64,000 bases of DNA, taken from positions 4,909,501 to 4,973,500 of the forward strand of contig NZ_CP009283.1 of the NCBI RefSeq assembly GCF_000758625.1. Reading direction: 5' to 3'. Under the pieces are notes generated by a model. That model did not search any database. It saw only the letters and a program-made list of their open reading frames with translations, and was not told the DNA's origin. Shown piece after piece: positions 24,642-33,965 of this stretch. The translations under genes were made by a program, and so were the position numbers. Origin of the DNA: Paenibacillus sp. FSL R7-0273 (GTDB lineage Bacteria > Bacillota > Bacilli > Paenibacillales > Paenibacillaceae). How positions within the stretch are numbered: the first letter of the stretch is position 1; every line of letters begins with the position of its first letter.

Positions 24642-25247
24642 TCATTTAAGGAGCAGTTCACCTAGCTGGTCGTTCCATCCTTCAACAACACCATTGTTAA
24701 AGCTTATAATAGCTGATCCATAATACCACGTATCTCCACCGTTTGTGATATGATCTGGCGTTCCTAGTGATTGCTTAACCGTATCTTTGGAATCGCCTAA
24801 TCCAATTTTTATTGCTAAGGCTTCGCTTTTTGAGCTGCTCATATGATTATTTGCGGAGTAAAACACCGATGTTCCGTCTGGGTACGTTGGATGTGATGTA
24901 TTAGATTCCATTGTATTGATAATTTCATTTTTAGCCTTTACAAGATCGTTATGAACACTGTTCATTACATCGTTCTTAATAATCTCACTCTGCCCATCCA
25001 TAGCATCAATGACTTGCTGCTTATACTCGGCAAATAAAGCTGATGCATAGTCGTAGTCACCCGCATCCTGCCAGCCCTTAGCAGTTAAAATCTTTGCATC
25101 TCCTGTAATCCGGTTTATTTTAACCGGAAAGCTTTGGTCCAGCTTCTCAAACTTGTATAAGCCAGGATAAATAACAAGACCAAATATAATAATTCCGATT
25201 AAAATGAATGAATACCGCATAATTTCTTTGTTCATTTCTTTGTTCAT
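24642..25247 (-). CDS. Membrane-anchored protein with SmpA/BamE-like C-terminal motif
   Basis: The 201-residue product has an N-terminal signal-anchor (about 10-28) and an extracellular remainder. Its C-terminal 45 residues (IGLGDSKDTVKQSLGTPD, then WYYGSAIISFNNGVVEGW) follow the pattern of the SmpA/OmlA (BamE)-like small domain: a 'G-S-x3-V' start, LG-P and a W-Y strand. I start it at ATG 25247 because CAGGAGTG lies at the right distance; the frame reaches 25295, overlapping the upstream gene. It forms a pair with that gene. The function is unknown. Confidence 0.6.
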   Translation of the reverse strand: MNKEMNKEIMRYSFILIGIIIFGLVIYPGLYKFEKLDQSFPVKINRITGDAKILTAKGWQDAGDYDYASALFAEYKQQVIDAMDGQSEIIKNDVMNSVHNDLVKAKNEIINTMESNTSHPTYPDGTSVFYSANNHMSSSKSEALAIKIGLGDSKDTVKQSLGTPDHITNGGDTWYYGSAIISFNNGVVEGWNDQLGELLLK

Positions 25248-25291
25248 CGCTCTTGCACTCCTGATAACCGCATCGGCTGCGGAACTTGCTG

Positions 25292-25765
25292 TCATCTGTG
25301 CAGCTGCTTAAAGCTCTCTTTTGAGTATATTTCGTTTAAACCCTTTATTTCTGTCTCTGTTAGTGCTTCACCTTCTTCAATCTTGCTTTTAACAGCAGCT
25401 ATATCGCTAAAGGCAGAAAAAGGATTCTTGTTAGGCCATGATCCGCTAAGAAGGTCGTCTATATCAAGTAAAATAAGCTCTTGCTGTACGCTGGTCAGCA
25501 CATTATCTTTGATTGGAAAACCCGTTTCAATAATTGATTTTCTTTTTGCGGTAACCAGCTTTCTCTGCAAGCTGTTCAGACCTATGTACCCTGCCAAACA
25601 AACAATAAAGGCCGAGCCTGAAATGATTCCTGTTTTTACGGTTAAGCCGTTTAATATTAGACTGGCAATGATGGTTACGACACACAGAAAGACCGTTTGA
25701 ACCGTTAATTTAAATTTAAAATTGCGGCGTTTAGTATAAATATACTGAAGTGATTCTTCCTTCAA
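25292..25765 (-). CDS. Hypothetical membrane protein, 157 aa
   Basis: Residues 20-75 contain two predicted membrane helices (VFLCVVTIIASLILNGL and FIVCLAGYIGLN), followed by a polar, acidic cytosolic part with EGEALTETEIKGLNEIYSKE near the end. The ATG follows AAGGAGAA. It precedes the anchored protein gene by 45 bases and probably forms an operon with it. No family recognised. Base composition is AT-rich, like the rest of the 17-26 kb stretch. Confidence 0.6.
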   Translation of the reverse strand: MKEESLQYIYTKRRNFKFKLTVQTVFLCVVTIIASLILNGLTVKTGIISGSAFIVCLAGYIGLNSLQRKLVTAKRKSIIETGFPIKDNVLTSVQQELILLDIDDLLSGSWPNKNPFSAFSDIAAVKSKIEEGEALTETEIKGLNEIYSKESFKQLHR

Positions 25766-25826
25766 AACACATTCTCCTTTAGATTGGTATACCCAAATCT
25801 TACATCTGTTTAGCTAAAAAAACAAA

Positions 25827-25855
25827 ACCCAATAAACCATAAAGGTTTATCGGGT
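25827..25855 (-). terminator. Terminator of spo0A
   Basis: ACCCAATAAACC pairs with GGTTTATCGGGT (one mismatch), followed on the minus strand by a T-rich tract from the A-run at 25816-25827. Confidence 0.8.
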
Positions 25856-25888
25856 GATGGAAAACTACGTATCTTGATCCTTACCCCT

Positions 25889-26722
25889 TCAAGACACCTT
25901 ATGCTCAATCCGCAGCTTGTCGGCTACCATGGCAATGAATTCCGAATTGGTCGGCTTCGATTTGGAGATATTAATCGTATAGCCGAATAAGTGGGAGATG
26001 CTGTCGATGTTGCCACGTGTCCAGGCGACTTCAATCGCATGGCGGATAGCCCGTTCAACACGGGATGGAGTTGTTTTGAACTTCTCCGCAATGGCCGGGT
26101 AGAGGGTTTTGGTTATAGCCCCGAGAATTTCAATATTGTTGTATACCATTGTAATCGCTTCGCGCAGATACTGATAGCCTTTAATATGGGCAGGCACACC
26201 GATCTCATGAATGATGGAGGTAATATTGGCATCCAGGTTCTTGCCCTTGGAGAGCGGCACTACATTCGTGTTGGACATTGAGGACGATGGTCTAGAGCCG
26301 ACATAGCCCGACATGTTAGGAGAGCTGCTCATGCTGCCCTGGGTGCCGACGAGCTGACGCACACGGTTGGCCAGGACCTCCATATCGAACGGCTTCAAAA
26401 TATAATACGACGCGCCAAGCTGAACAGCCCGTTGAGTAATGTTCTCCTGGCCAAATGCAGTCAGCATGATGATCTTCGGCTGCGGGTTCAGATCCATATC
26501 ACGCAGGCGTTCAAGAACGCCGAGTCCGTCCAAATGCGGCATGATAATATCGAGGATCAGTACATCCGGAATTTTTCTTGCCCCGCTAAGCATCTGAAGC
26601 ACTTCTTCCCCATTATAAGCGATGCCTGTAACGGTCATGTCTTCCTGTTCCGTGATGTATTCAGCAAGCAAGTTTGTGAACTCCCTATTATCATCGGCCA
26701 ACAACACTTCAATATTCTGCAC
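25889..26722 (-). CDS. spo0A: Sporulation master regulator Spo0A
   Basis: Spo0A is the response regulator at the end of the sporulation phosphorelay. The 277-residue product has a receiver domain (1-125) with the acidic pocket D10/D11, phospho-acceptor D58 (LILDIIMPH), and Lys110 in YILKPFD; a Ser/Asn-rich hinge (130-165); and the C-terminal DNA-binding domain with the family-specific helix [18 protein letters not shown] and [14 protein letters not shown]. The start is GTG behind AAGGAGG, as in B. subtilis. The upstream 200 bases carry a sigma-H-like promoter and three 0A boxes, indicating autoregulation. It is monocistronic, with a terminator of its own. Confidence 0.98.
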   Translation of the reverse strand: MQNIEVLLADDNREFTNLLAEYITEQEDMTVTGIAYNGEEVLQMLSGARKIPDVLILDIIMPHLDGLGVLERLRDMDLNPQPKIIMLTAFGQENITQRAVQLGASYYILKPFDMEVLANRVRQLVGTQGSMSSSPNMSGYVGSRPSSSMSNTNVVPLSKGKNLDANITSIIHEIGVPAHIKGYQYLREAITMVYNNIEILGAITKTLYPAIAEKFKTTPSRVERAIRHAIEVAWTRGNIDSISHLFGYTINISKSKPTNSEFIAMVADKLRIEHKVS

Positions 26723-26785
26723 TGGCTGCTTCCTCCTTATTCATATCTGCTATTCTTTACCACTTTTTTATCGCACTCCTTAGGT

Positions 26786-26812
26786 TTTCGACATGCTCTT
26801 TAAATATCCTTC
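26786..26812 (-). promoter_or_regulatory. Sigma-H-like promoter of spo0A
   Basis: The minus strand reads GAAGGATAT (26804-26812), a full match to the sigma-H -35 pattern RWAGGAWWT, then 13 bases, then CGAAA (26786-26790), four of five matches to HGAAT. The -10 overlaps the 0A box at 26787-26793. B. subtilis spo0A also has a sigma-H promoter controlled by 0A boxes. Confidence 0.65.
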
Positions 26813-26905
26813 TGTCGAAAATTATTTTTCTTTATTTTTTTTCGCCGTTAGATTATAATTAAATATTTTATTTCATGTTTCGATTTATATCGCTGAGCTT
26901 CGACA
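26787..26905. promoter_or_regulatory. Three Spo0A-binding boxes upstream of spo0A
   Basis: TTCGACA (26787-26793), TGTCGAA (26813-26819) and TTCGACA (26899-26905) all match the 0A-box core TGNCGAA in one orientation or the other. They flank the sigma-H-like -35/-10 and a TATAAT (minus, 26852-26857) that could be a vegetative -10. Confidence 0.65.
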
Positions 26906-26938
26906 AAAAAATCTTAAGGCTATACCGCCTTAAGATTG
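26903..26938 (-). terminator. Terminator of spoIVB, overlapping its stop codon
   Basis: ATCTTAAGGC (26911-26920) pairs with GCCTTAAGAT (26927-26936) and is followed on the minus strand by seven T. The spoIVB stop codon (26920-26922) lies within the loop and stem base, so translation ends inside the terminator. Confidence 0.85.
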
Positions 26939-28056
26939 TATGGGGAAAGTTCAGTTTGCCCGGTGACACCGGAATCCTTTAGCATCCACTCGATAAAGCA
27001 GCCGTAGCCTGACTTGGGATCATTGACGAACACATGGGTTACTGCGCCGATTAAACGTCCATCCTGCACAATCGGGCTGCCGCTCATGCCCTGGACAATG
27101 CCGCCGGTCTTATCAATCAGACGGGGATCCGTAATGCGCAGCACAAGACCTTTAGTGGCAGGCGTCTGCTGATGGGCGACATGGATAATCTCCACATTGA
27201 AGCGCTCCACCTGCTGACCGTCAACAACAGTAAGAATCTGCGCCGGCCCTTCCTTCACCTCACTGCTCTTAGCAATCGGAATCGGCTGCTTGTACAGGCT
27301 GTGATCAGGGTTTTTGGTCATTTTACCGAAGATACCGAAATCTGTGTTGCTCTGCACATTACCCAGCACCTGGCTTTCCTTCAGGAACACCGCCCGCTTC
27401 TCGCCGGGATCGCCGTCCTGGCTCTTGGAAATCGAGGTTACACTGGACTGTACAATATGCCCGCTGCCGACCACAATCGGAGTTCCTGTGTTCATGTCCG
27501 TAATGACATGGCCCAGAGCGCCATACACTCCCTGCTCCGGAGCATAAAAGGTTAAGGTGCCTACACCAGCCGCAGAATCACGGATGTACAGCCCCAGTCT
27601 CCATACCTTGTCATTACGGTCATAAGCAGGCTTCAGCTTGGCTGTATGCTCCTTGCCGGCGCGTTTGTAAACAATATTCAGCGTTTCGCCCGACTTACCA
27701 GCCTTCTCAACCAGCTTCGCAACCTTGGATACCTCATTAAGCTTCACACCGTCGATGGAGACCATCAGATCACCAGGTATCAGACCGCTGTTCTCGCCTG
27801 GTGAAAGCTTGGACTGCTCAGATACTTCAATTAAATGATGGCCAACAACAAGAACACCTGCCGACTTTACTTTCACACCGATCGTCTGGCCTCCAGGGAT
27901 AACCTTGAGCTCCTGGTCTGCTGCTTGTGCCGCCGGCTTGGCCGGCTGCGGATCACGCTGTGCGGCATAACTCTGGGCTGGCCCCATTACGCCGGATAAG
28001 CTGAGAAAGAATGTTAAAAAAAGGCAGGGCATTAACTTCCTGAGGTTCGGCTTCAA
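26920..28056 (-). CDS. spoIVB: SpoIVB signalling serine peptidase
   Basis: SpoIVB is secreted from the forespore into the intermembrane space and cleaves SpoIVFA, triggering pro-sigma-K processing. The 378-residue product has an N-terminal signal/anchor (about 9-31), a PDZ domain (about 65-145, with GLIPGDLMVSIDG), and an S55 peptidase domain with His183 in ALGHVITD and the catalytic Ser327 in GMSGSPI. The start is an inferred TTG at 28056 behind AAAGGGAG; no ATG fits. It is shorter than the B. subtilis protein (about 425). Its position recN-spoIVB-spo0A is conserved. Confidence 0.95.
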   Translation of the reverse strand: MKPNLRKLMPCLFLTFFLSLSGVMGPAQSYAAQRDPQPAKPAAQAADQELKVIPGGQTIGVKVKSAGVLVVGHHLIEVSEQSKLSPGENSGLIPGDLMVSIDGVKLNEVSKVAKLVEKAGKSGETLNIVYKRAGKEHTAKLKPAYDRNDKVWRLGLYIRDSAAGVGTLTFYAPEQGVYGALGHVITDMNTGTPIVVGSGHIVQSSVTSISKSQDGDPGEKRAVFLKESQVLGNVQSNTDFGIFGKMTKNPDHSLYKQPIPIAKSSEVKEGPAQILTVVDGQQVERFNVEIIHVAHQQTPATKGLVLRITDPRLIDKTGGIVQGMSGSPIVQDGRLIGAVTHVFVNDPKSGYGCFIEWMLKDSGVTGQTELSPYNLKAV

Positions 28057-28170
28057 TGGCTGTCACGCTCCCTTTTGCTTCTTTCGCTTGACGAAAAAGG
28101 TGGTCGCCAATTGCGTACCTATAAGATAACCTTGCCCCAAGGCTTTTATTACTGTCAATCATTGTTCCGC

Positions 28171-29898
28171 CTAGCTTATGGCTGCTTTGCTGGCCTCGGC
28201 CAGACTGAGCATTTCCTGGGCGTGATGCAATGTTTTTTCGGTAATTTCGACGCCGCCGAGCATCCGGGCAAGCTCCATAACCCTGCCATCAGCGGAGAGG
28301 GAATCCACCTCGGTCATCGTCCGGCCATCCTCGACCTTTTTGCGGATCAGATACTGATGGTCAGCCATACAGGCCACCTGCGGCAGGTGGGTAATGGAGA
28401 ATACCTGGCAGGAGGACGACAGCTTGAACAGCTTATCCGCAATGGACTGGGCCGCCCGCCCGCTGACACCGGTATCCACTTCATCAAAGACCAGGACCGG
28501 AATCGCGTCTGTCCGGGCAAAGATACTCTTCATCGCCAGCATAATCCGCGACAGCTCACCGCCAGAGGCGATTTTGCCGAGCGGCCGCAGCGGCTCACCC
28601 GGATTCGGGGAGATCATGAATTCCGCGCTGTCTATACCCTGACGGGTAAGCCGATAACGGCGATCCTTGTACTCGACGCCGCGCGGGTCCTCCATAAGAT
28701 CCAGCTTGACCTGCAGGGACGTACGCTCCATCTGCAGATCCTTAAGCTCACCTTCAACCTGTCCGGCCAGATCAGCCGCACATTGCCTGCGTGCTTCGCT
28801 GAGCACCTCTGCCGCTTCCATTAATGTAGTGAGCAGGCCGTTGCGCTTCACGGTCAGCTTCTCAATATACTCATCCTTATTCTCCAGCAGGTCCGTCTCC
28901 CGGTGTATCTGATCATAATACGCCAGGATCTGTTCCACACTGTCCCCGTATTTACGGCGGAGCCCGTTAATCAGATCAAGACGGTTCTCGATCTCCTCCA
29001 GCCGGGCGGGGTTAAATTCTATATCTTCCCGGTAATCCCGCAGCTGAAAGGCGGCGTCCTCCAGCTGGTAATAGGACGATTGCAGCTGTTCGAGTACAGC
29101 CCGCAGCCCCTTCTCATCATAACGGACGGCATCCTCCAGCCGGGAGATTACTTTATTAACGGATTCCAGTCCCTGTTTGTCATACAGCAGGTCGTATGCG
29201 CCGGATACTGAATCCATCATTTTCTCACTGTGGGATAGTTTGACCCGTTCTTCGGCAAGTAATTCATCTTCCCCCGGTTTTAGTCGCGCCGAAGAAATTT
29301 CCTCTAGCTGAAAACGGTACAAATCCAGCATTTGATAAGCCTTCTGGCTGGATTCCTGCAGCTCCCGCAGCTCCTTCTCAACCTTGGCAAAGGCGGCATA
29401 CTTCTCCTGATAATCGGCCTTCAGCGGCCCGATTACAGCTTCCCCGTACGTATCCAGAAGCCCGAGATGACGCTCCGCCTTCAGCAGGTTCTGATGCTCA
29501 TGCTGGCCGTGAATATTAACCAGCTGTTCACCGATTTCCCGCAGCATGCTGAGATTAACCATCTGGCCGTTCACACGTGAAGTGCTTTTGCCGGTTGAAG
29601 TAATCTCACGCCGGATAATCAGATGCTCCTCAGGCTGGGCATCAATACCAAGGCGCTCCAGCGTTTCCCACACCGGATGGCTGTCCGGCAGGCTGAACAG
29701 CGCTTCCATTTCGGCCTTGTCACAGCCGTAACGGATGGAGTCTGCGGAGCCGCGCCCGCCGGCAACTAGTGCCAGCGCATCTATAATAATGGATTTCCCG
29801 GCGCCAGTTTCCCCTGTAAGCACATGGAATCCGGGATAAAAATGCACATCCACCGCTTCAACAACGGCCAGATTGCGGATCGATAACGTTTCTAACAC
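28171..29898 (-). CDS. recN: DNA repair protein RecN
   Basis: RecN is an SMC-like ATPase that gathers double-strand break ends for recombination. The 575-residue length is typical. It has Walker A GETGAGKS at about 30-37, a long coiled-coil middle (about 150-370, broken at the hinge), the signature region ASGGELSRIMLA near 470 and Walker B VLVFDEVDTGVSG near 500. The start ATG follows GGAGGTGCAG. It lies between argR and spoIVB, the order seen in other Bacilli. Confidence 0.96.
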   Translation of the reverse strand: MLETLSIRNLAVVEAVDVHFYPGFHVLTGETGAGKSIIIDALALVAGGRGSADSIRYGCDKAEMEALFSLPDSHPVWETLERLGIDAQPEEHLIIRREITSTGKSTSRVNGQMVNLSMLREIGEQLVNIHGQHEHQNLLKAERHLGLLDTYGEAVIGPLKADYQEKYAAFAKVEKELRELQESSQKAYQMLDLYRFQLEEISSARLKPGEDELLAEERVKLSHSEKMMDSVSGAYDLLYDKQGLESVNKVISRLEDAVRYDEKGLRAVLEQLQSSYYQLEDAAFQLRDYREDIEFNPARLEEIENRLDLINGLRRKYGDSVEQILAYYDQIHRETDLLENKDEYIEKLTVKRNGLLTTLMEAAEVLSEARRQCAADLAGQVEGELKDLQMERTSLQVKLDLMEDPRGVEYKDRRYRLTRQGIDSAEFMISPNPGEPLRPLGKIASGGELSRIMLAMKSIFARTDAIPVLVFDEVDTGVSGRAAQSIADKLFKLSSSCQVFSITHLPQVACMADHQYLIRKKVEDGRTMTEVDSLSADGRVMELARMLGGVEITEKTLHHAQEMLSLAEASKAAIS

Positions 29899-29958
29899 AA
29901 TGACTGCACCTCCGAAAAGATGATTCCCATGAATGGATTGCTGCTACATTTATTTTGT

Positions 29959-30408
29959 TCAGGAGATATATCCCATGATCTGCGAAATGACATCCTTGCT
30001 GTCCTCCGGCAGACGGCAGATGAGCAGAATGGTATCGTCACCTGAAATGGTTCCCATAATCTGCGGCCAGTCGATATTATCGATCAGCGCAGCCACCGAG
30101 TTGGCGGTACCCGGCAGACACTTCATCACTACAAGATTACCTGAGGAGTCGATGTGGACAAAATTATCCACCAGCACTCTTTTCAGCTTCTGGGTCGGAT
30201 TGTAACGCTGGTCTGTCGGCAGGGAATATTTATATCTCCCGTCGTCCATCGGGACCTTAATCAGGAGCAGCTCCTTGATATCACGTGAAACGGTCGCCTG
30301 CGTCACCTGAAAGCCTGCCTCACGCAGCTGATCCACCAGCTCGTCCTGTGTTTCAATATCCTTGTGTGTAATAATTTCACGAATCTTGATATGCCTGTGT
30401 CCCTTCAT
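29959..30408 (-). CDS. argR: Arginine repressor
   Basis: ArgR (AhrC in B. subtilis) is a hexameric, arginine-responsive regulator of arginine biosynthesis and breakdown. The 149-residue product has an N-terminal winged helix (about 1-70, with [12 protein letters not shown] as recognition helix) and a C-terminal oligomerisation/Arg-binding domain with the [14 protein letters not shown] motif holding the acidic arginine contacts. The ATG follows GGAGGCAAC. It sits just upstream of recN (60 bases), probably in one transcript. Confidence 0.96.
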   Translation of the reverse strand: MKGHRHIKIREIITHKDIETQDELVDQLREAGFQVTQATVSRDIKELLLIKVPMDDGRYKYSLPTDQRYNPTQKLKRVLVDNFVHIDSSGNLVVMKCLPGTANSVAALIDNIDWPQIMGTISGDDTILLICRLPEDSKDVISQIMGYIS

Positions 30409-30437
30409 TGTTGCCTCCTGTGTTGTAAAAATGAATA

Positions 30438-30908
30438 TTAGGCGGACTCGCCGTCATCCCTGCCAAAGGAAATCACATGAATGGCCGCCGACACCGTGTT
30501 GACATACAGCACTCCGCTGCAGTCAGGATAAATCAGCATATAAGGCAGAAGTGCATCCCGGAGTGCGCTCCCCGTGAACTCCAGCTCCTTGCGGGGTCTG
30601 GACAGTATGACCAGATAATAGGAGCCGTCCTCTTTACCGGCCACATAGTCGATAAACAGCCGGCTGTACATGGGGGCACCGTCTACATTAAAAGATAACG
30701 GGATTTTGAGCTTGCCGCCAATCACCTCATATCCTGCTGCCTCCAGCCACTCAATGGATGGGTGGGGAGCAATATCATTGTTGATCGGCACCCGGTCCTT
30801 AAGGAAAGAACTCGGTGAGCTCTGCAGCCAAAGATAAATCCGGTATACCAGAAATATCGCAGCTGCCAGTCCAATAAGCGCCACAACGGCTTTGTCAGAG
30901 CTTGCCAC
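30438..30908 (-). CDS. Hypothetical single-pass membrane protein between tlyA and argR
   Basis: The product of about 156 residues has one N-terminal membrane helix (residues 7-27) and a soluble domain with strands such as [18 protein letters not shown] and [13 protein letters not shown] choose GTG 30908 because GAGGTGA lies seven bases upstream; a GTG three codons earlier lacks a site. It probably belongs to the tlyA-argR-recN operon. B. subtilis has nothing between yqxC and ahrC, so this is an addition of this lineage. No function recognised. Confidence 0.65.
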   Translation of the reverse strand: MASSDKAVVALIGLAAAIFLVYRIYLWLQSSPSSFLKDRVPINNDIAPHPSIEWLEAAGYEVIGGKLKIPLSFNVDGAPMYSRLFIDYVAGKEDGSYYLVILSRPRKELEFTGSALRDALLPYMLIYPDCSGVLYVNTVSAAIHVISFGRDDGESA

Positions 30909-31012
30909 GCAAATCACCTCGGTGATTTATTCGCCCAGCCGGCCGTGAACTCCTGCTTACGTCAACGTTTACTGATCTTTAGTCTGTGAGTATACATACT
31001 TTTCAAGCAAAA

Positions 31013-31040
31013 GAAACTCATCGTTTCTTCGATGAGTTTC
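31013..31040 (-). terminator. Hairpin at the end of tlyA, overlapping its stop codon
   Basis: GAAACTCATCG (31013-31023) pairs with CGATGAGTTTC (31030-31040). The tlyA stop (31018-31020) lies in the stem. On the minus strand TTTCTTTTGCTTG follows, a moderate T-tract, so it may be only a partial terminator. Confidence 0.65.
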
Positions 31041-31914
31041 CGTTAGCGGCCGTAAAGGTCGCTGCAGCTTCTTTGATGACCGTCTCAGCCAGCAGGGCAA
31101 AGCTGTCACCGGAATAACGGGGAGCCCGGGCTTCCTGCAGGCCGTTCCCCGCAGCAGCTTCAGCCTCTTCCTGCTCCAGCTTCCAGTGAGCCAGGAATTC
31201 AATATTCCCTTCCCCGCCGGTAATCGGCGAGAAGGTCAGGTTCTCAAGACGGTACCCGAGCTCGTCTGCCATAGTCAGTACATTAACCAGCACTTCCTTA
31301 TGTACTGCCGGATCACGCACAACGCCGGATTTACCGACCTTCTCACGGCCGGCCTCGAACTGCGGCTTAATGAGTGCAGCAATATCTGCCGGACGGCTCA
31401 GCAGCGCTTTAAGCGGAGGAAGGATGATTTTGAGTGAAATAAAGGAAACATCAATGCTCGCAAAATCCGGCACCGGACCCAGCAGATCCTTAGGGGTCAT
31501 GTAGCGGAAATTCGTCCGCTCCATTACACTCACCCGCTCGTCATTGCGCAGGCTCCAGTCCAGCTGGTTATAACCGACATCAATGGCATAGACATGACTC
31601 GCCCCGTGCTGCAGGGCACAGTCGGTAAAGCCTCCGGTGGAGGAGCCGATGTCCAGCATGACGCGTCCGGTGAGGCCGATCCCGAATTGGCGGAGCGCCT
31701 TCTCCAGCTTGAGGCCGCCGCGGCTGACATAAGGATGCACAGCTCCCTTTACCTTCAGGACAGAGCTGCGGAGCACCTTCATGCCCGCCTTCTCAATCCG
31801 TTCCTCATCCGCCAGCACAAGGCCTGCCATAATGGCTGCCTTGGCCTTCTCGCGGCTATCATAAAAGCCTTGCTCCACCAGTAAAACATCAATCCGTTCT
31901 TTAGGGTGTTCCAT
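31018..31914 (-). CDS. tlyA: TlyA-family rRNA 2'-O-methyltransferase
   Basis: TlyA enzymes methylate the 2'-OH of cytidines in 16S/23S rRNA; loss gives capreomycin resistance in mycobacteria. The 298-residue product has an N-terminal S4 RNA-binding domain (residues 5-65, ERIDVLLVEQGF start) and an FtsJ-type methyltransferase domain with the SAM motif LDIGSSTGGFTDCAL near 85-100 and a DVSFISLK segment carrying a catalytic-tetrad residue. I prefer the second ATG (31914) because AGGAG lies at six to seven bases from it and touches the first ATG. The B. subtilis homologue is yqxC, in the same position after dxs. Confidence 0.92.
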   Translation of the reverse strand: MEHPKERIDVLLVEQGFYDSREKAKAAIMAGLVLADEERIEKAGMKVLRSSVLKVKGAVHPYVSRGGLKLEKALRQFGIGLTGRVMLDIGSSTGGFTDCALQHGASHVYAIDVGYNQLDWSLRNDERVSVMERTNFRYMTPKDLLGPVPDFASIDVSFISLKIILPPLKALLSRPADIAALIKPQFEAGREKVGKSGVVRDPAVHKEVLVNVLTMADELGYRLENLTFSPITGGEGNIEFLAHWKLEQEEAEAAAGNGLQEARAPRYSGDSFALLAETVIKEAAATFTAANGNSSKKR

Positions 31915-31963
31915 GTTCATCTCCTGATCGTTCTTGGGTCAACCGCTTCCCGGGCCTGTAAGC

Positions 31964-33871
31964 TCAGGAAGTGGAGGTCGACTTATACGTATATTTGCTC
32001 AGCGCCTTCATCGCCTTGATCCGTGCACACAATGCCTCAACGGTCAGGCCGGTCTGCTGGCGCTGCTCTTTGACGGAGCCATGCTCAATAAAAATGTCCT
32101 GCACACCCATCAGATGTACGCGGGCATCATAGATTTCCTGTGATGCAAAGAACTCCAGCACAGCGCTGCCCAGACTGCCCGCTTCGCTGGCTTCCTCTAT
32201 GACAACCATCGAGGTTCCGGAATGGGCCAGCTCCAGCAGCATCGAATTGTCGAGCGGCTTCTGGAAGCGTGCATTTACAACTCCCAGCTGAATACCTTCA
32301 CGCTTCAGCAGCTCCGCCGCTTCCTCGGCAACCTGAACCATTGGCCCGCAGGCAAGCACAGCGTAATCGTCGCCGGTACGCAGACGTTCCCAAGAACCGA
32401 TTGGTATGGTGTGCAGCTCCTTGTCCAGGGCCACACCGGTTCCGTCAATCCGCGGATAACGGTAGGCAATCGGTCCGTCGTTGTATTCCAGGGCAGTCTT
32501 CATCATGTGGCGCAGCTCATTCTCATCCTTAGGCATCATGATGACGATATTCGGGATATGGCGCATAAAGGCGATATCATAAACCCCCTGATGCGTCTCA
32601 CCATCCGCACCGACAAAGCCTGCACGGTCAATAGCGAACATCACGTTGGCATTATGACGGCAGATATCATGCAGAATCTGGTCATAGGCCCGCTGCATAA
32701 AGGTGGAATAAACCGCATAGACCGGCTTCATTCCTTCCATAGCCAGCGCCGCACAGAGCGTCGCCGCATGCTGCTCGGCAATACCGACATCAATCATCCG
32801 GTCAGGGAATTCCTTGGCAAACGGGAACAGTCCGGAGCCGCCGGGCATCGCAGGCGTTACAGCAATCAGCCTTTTGTCCTCACGGCCCAGCTCAATCAGC
32901 GCCTCACCGAATACTTCCGTATACATCGGCGGCTTGCCGACTGCCTTAAGGGGCTGTCCGGATTCGATTTTGTATGGAGAAATCGCATGGGATTTGTAGA
33001 AGTCAGTCTCGGCAGGCTTATAGCCTTTACCTTTGGTAGTCAGCACATGCACCAGCACAGGACCGTTCACATTGTCCGCCTGATGGAAGGTGTCGATCAT
33101 CTTCTCAATATCATGTCCGTCCACCGGCCCGAGATAGGTGAAGCCCAGCTCTTCGAACAGTACGCCGGGAACCATCATATACTTAAGGCTGTCCTTCAGC
33201 TTCTCAGCTGTCTTGGCCAGCTTGCCGCCGATTGCCGGAATTCTCCGCAGCAGCCCTTCCACTTCGTCCTTGGCCCGCAGGTAATGGCGGTCCGAGCGGA
33301 TTTTGCTCAGATAATTGTGCATAGCTCCGACGTTAGGCGCAATGGACATCTCATTATCGTTCAGAATCACCATCAGCTTGCGGCGTTCATGGCCGATATG
33401 GTTCAGCGCTTCAAAGGCCATCCCGCCGGTCAGCGCCCCGTCTCCGATAACAGCAATGACCTTGTTGTCCTCACCCTTGAGGTCACGAGCCACAGCCATA
33501 CCCATCGCTGCTGACAGGGAGGTGCTGCTGTGTCCGGCTTCCCAGACATCATGCTCACTCTCCGTGCGCTTGACGAAGCCGCACAGTCCGTCCTTCTTAC
33601 GAAGCGTATCGAAACGGTCCTGCCGGCCGGTCAGAATTTTGTGGACATACGCCTGGTGTCCTACATCATATATCATTTTGTCCCGGGGACTGTCGTAGCA
33701 GTAATGCAGCGCCAGTGTCAGCTCCACTACCCCCAGGTTGGATCCCAGATGCCCGCCGGTCACAGTGAGCTTCTCAATCAGAAACGTACGGATCTCCTCT
33801 GCAAGGGAGTCCAGCTCTGGCACTGATAAAGATTTGAGTTGCTGCGGATCATTTATATTTGGAAGCAGCAC
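31964..33871 (-). CDS. dxs: 1-deoxy-D-xylulose-5-phosphate synthase
   Basis: Dxs joins pyruvate and glyceraldehyde 3-phosphate, the first step of the MEP isoprenoid pathway. The 635-residue product has the thiamine-diphosphate motif [18 protein letters not shown] (near 150), the transketolase-like pyrimidine domain with the catalytic Glu in DVGIAEQHA (near 370), and a C-terminal domain. The start is GTG 33871 behind GCGGGGAAG; upstream in-frame codons lack a site. It follows ispA as in B. subtilis, with a small terminator-like hairpin and promoter between them. Confidence 0.96.
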   Translation of the reverse strand: MLLPNINDPQQLKSLSVPELDSLAEEIRTFLIEKLTVTGGHLGSNLGVVELTLALHYCYDSPRDKMIYDVGHQAYVHKILTGRQDRFDTLRKKDGLCGFVKRTESEHDVWEAGHSSTSLSAAMGMAVARDLKGEDNKVIAVIGDGALTGGMAFEALNHIGHERRKLMVILNDNEMSIAPNVGAMHNYLSKIRSDRHYLRAKDEVEGLLRRIPAIGGKLAKTAEKLKDSLKYMMVPGVLFEELGFTYLGPVDGHDIEKMIDTFHQADNVNGPVLVHVLTTKGKGYKPAETDFYKSHAISPYKIESGQPLKAVGKPPMYTEVFGEALIELGREDKRLIAVTPAMPGGSGLFPFAKEFPDRMIDVGIAEQHAATLCAALAMEGMKPVYAVYSTFMQRAYDQILHDICRHNANVMFAIDRAGFVGADGETHQGVYDIAFMRHIPNIVIMMPKDENELRHMMKTALEYNDGPIAYRYPRIDGTGVALDKELHTIPIGSWERLRTGDDYAVLACGPMVQVAEEAAELLKREGIQLGVVNARFQKPLDNSMLLELAHSGTSMVVIEEASEAGSLGSAVLEFFASQEIYDARVHLMGVQDIFIEHGSVKEQRQQTGLTVEALCARIKAMKALSKYTYKSTSTS

Positions 33872-33913
33872 GAGTCTTCCCCGCTTTCCTAGATGTTGTA
33901 AAATATAAACCCC

Positions 33914-33953
33914 ATTATAACACAAACGAAACGGCTGTCGAAATACAGCCGCT
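33914..33953 (-). promoter_or_regulatory. Hairpin after ispA and promoter of dxs
   Basis: CGGCTGT and ACAGCCG (33933-33939 and 33946-33952) form a stem followed on the minus strand by TTTCGTTTG, a weak terminator for ispA. It is followed by TATAAT (33914-33919), with TTCGAC 17 bases upstream as a poor -35. Part of the operon may be transcribed independently from here. Confidence 0.45.
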
Positions 33954-33965
33954 TCGGAATTTTCT

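Noticed and set aside
27953..28162. 69-codon frame overlapping the spoIVB start
   Set aside because: The overlapping frame is spoIVB with a clear signal peptide; this one has no family features.
32222..33514. 430-codon frame antisense to dxs
   Set aside because: A codon-bias shadow: dxs is unambiguous on the other strand over the same region.
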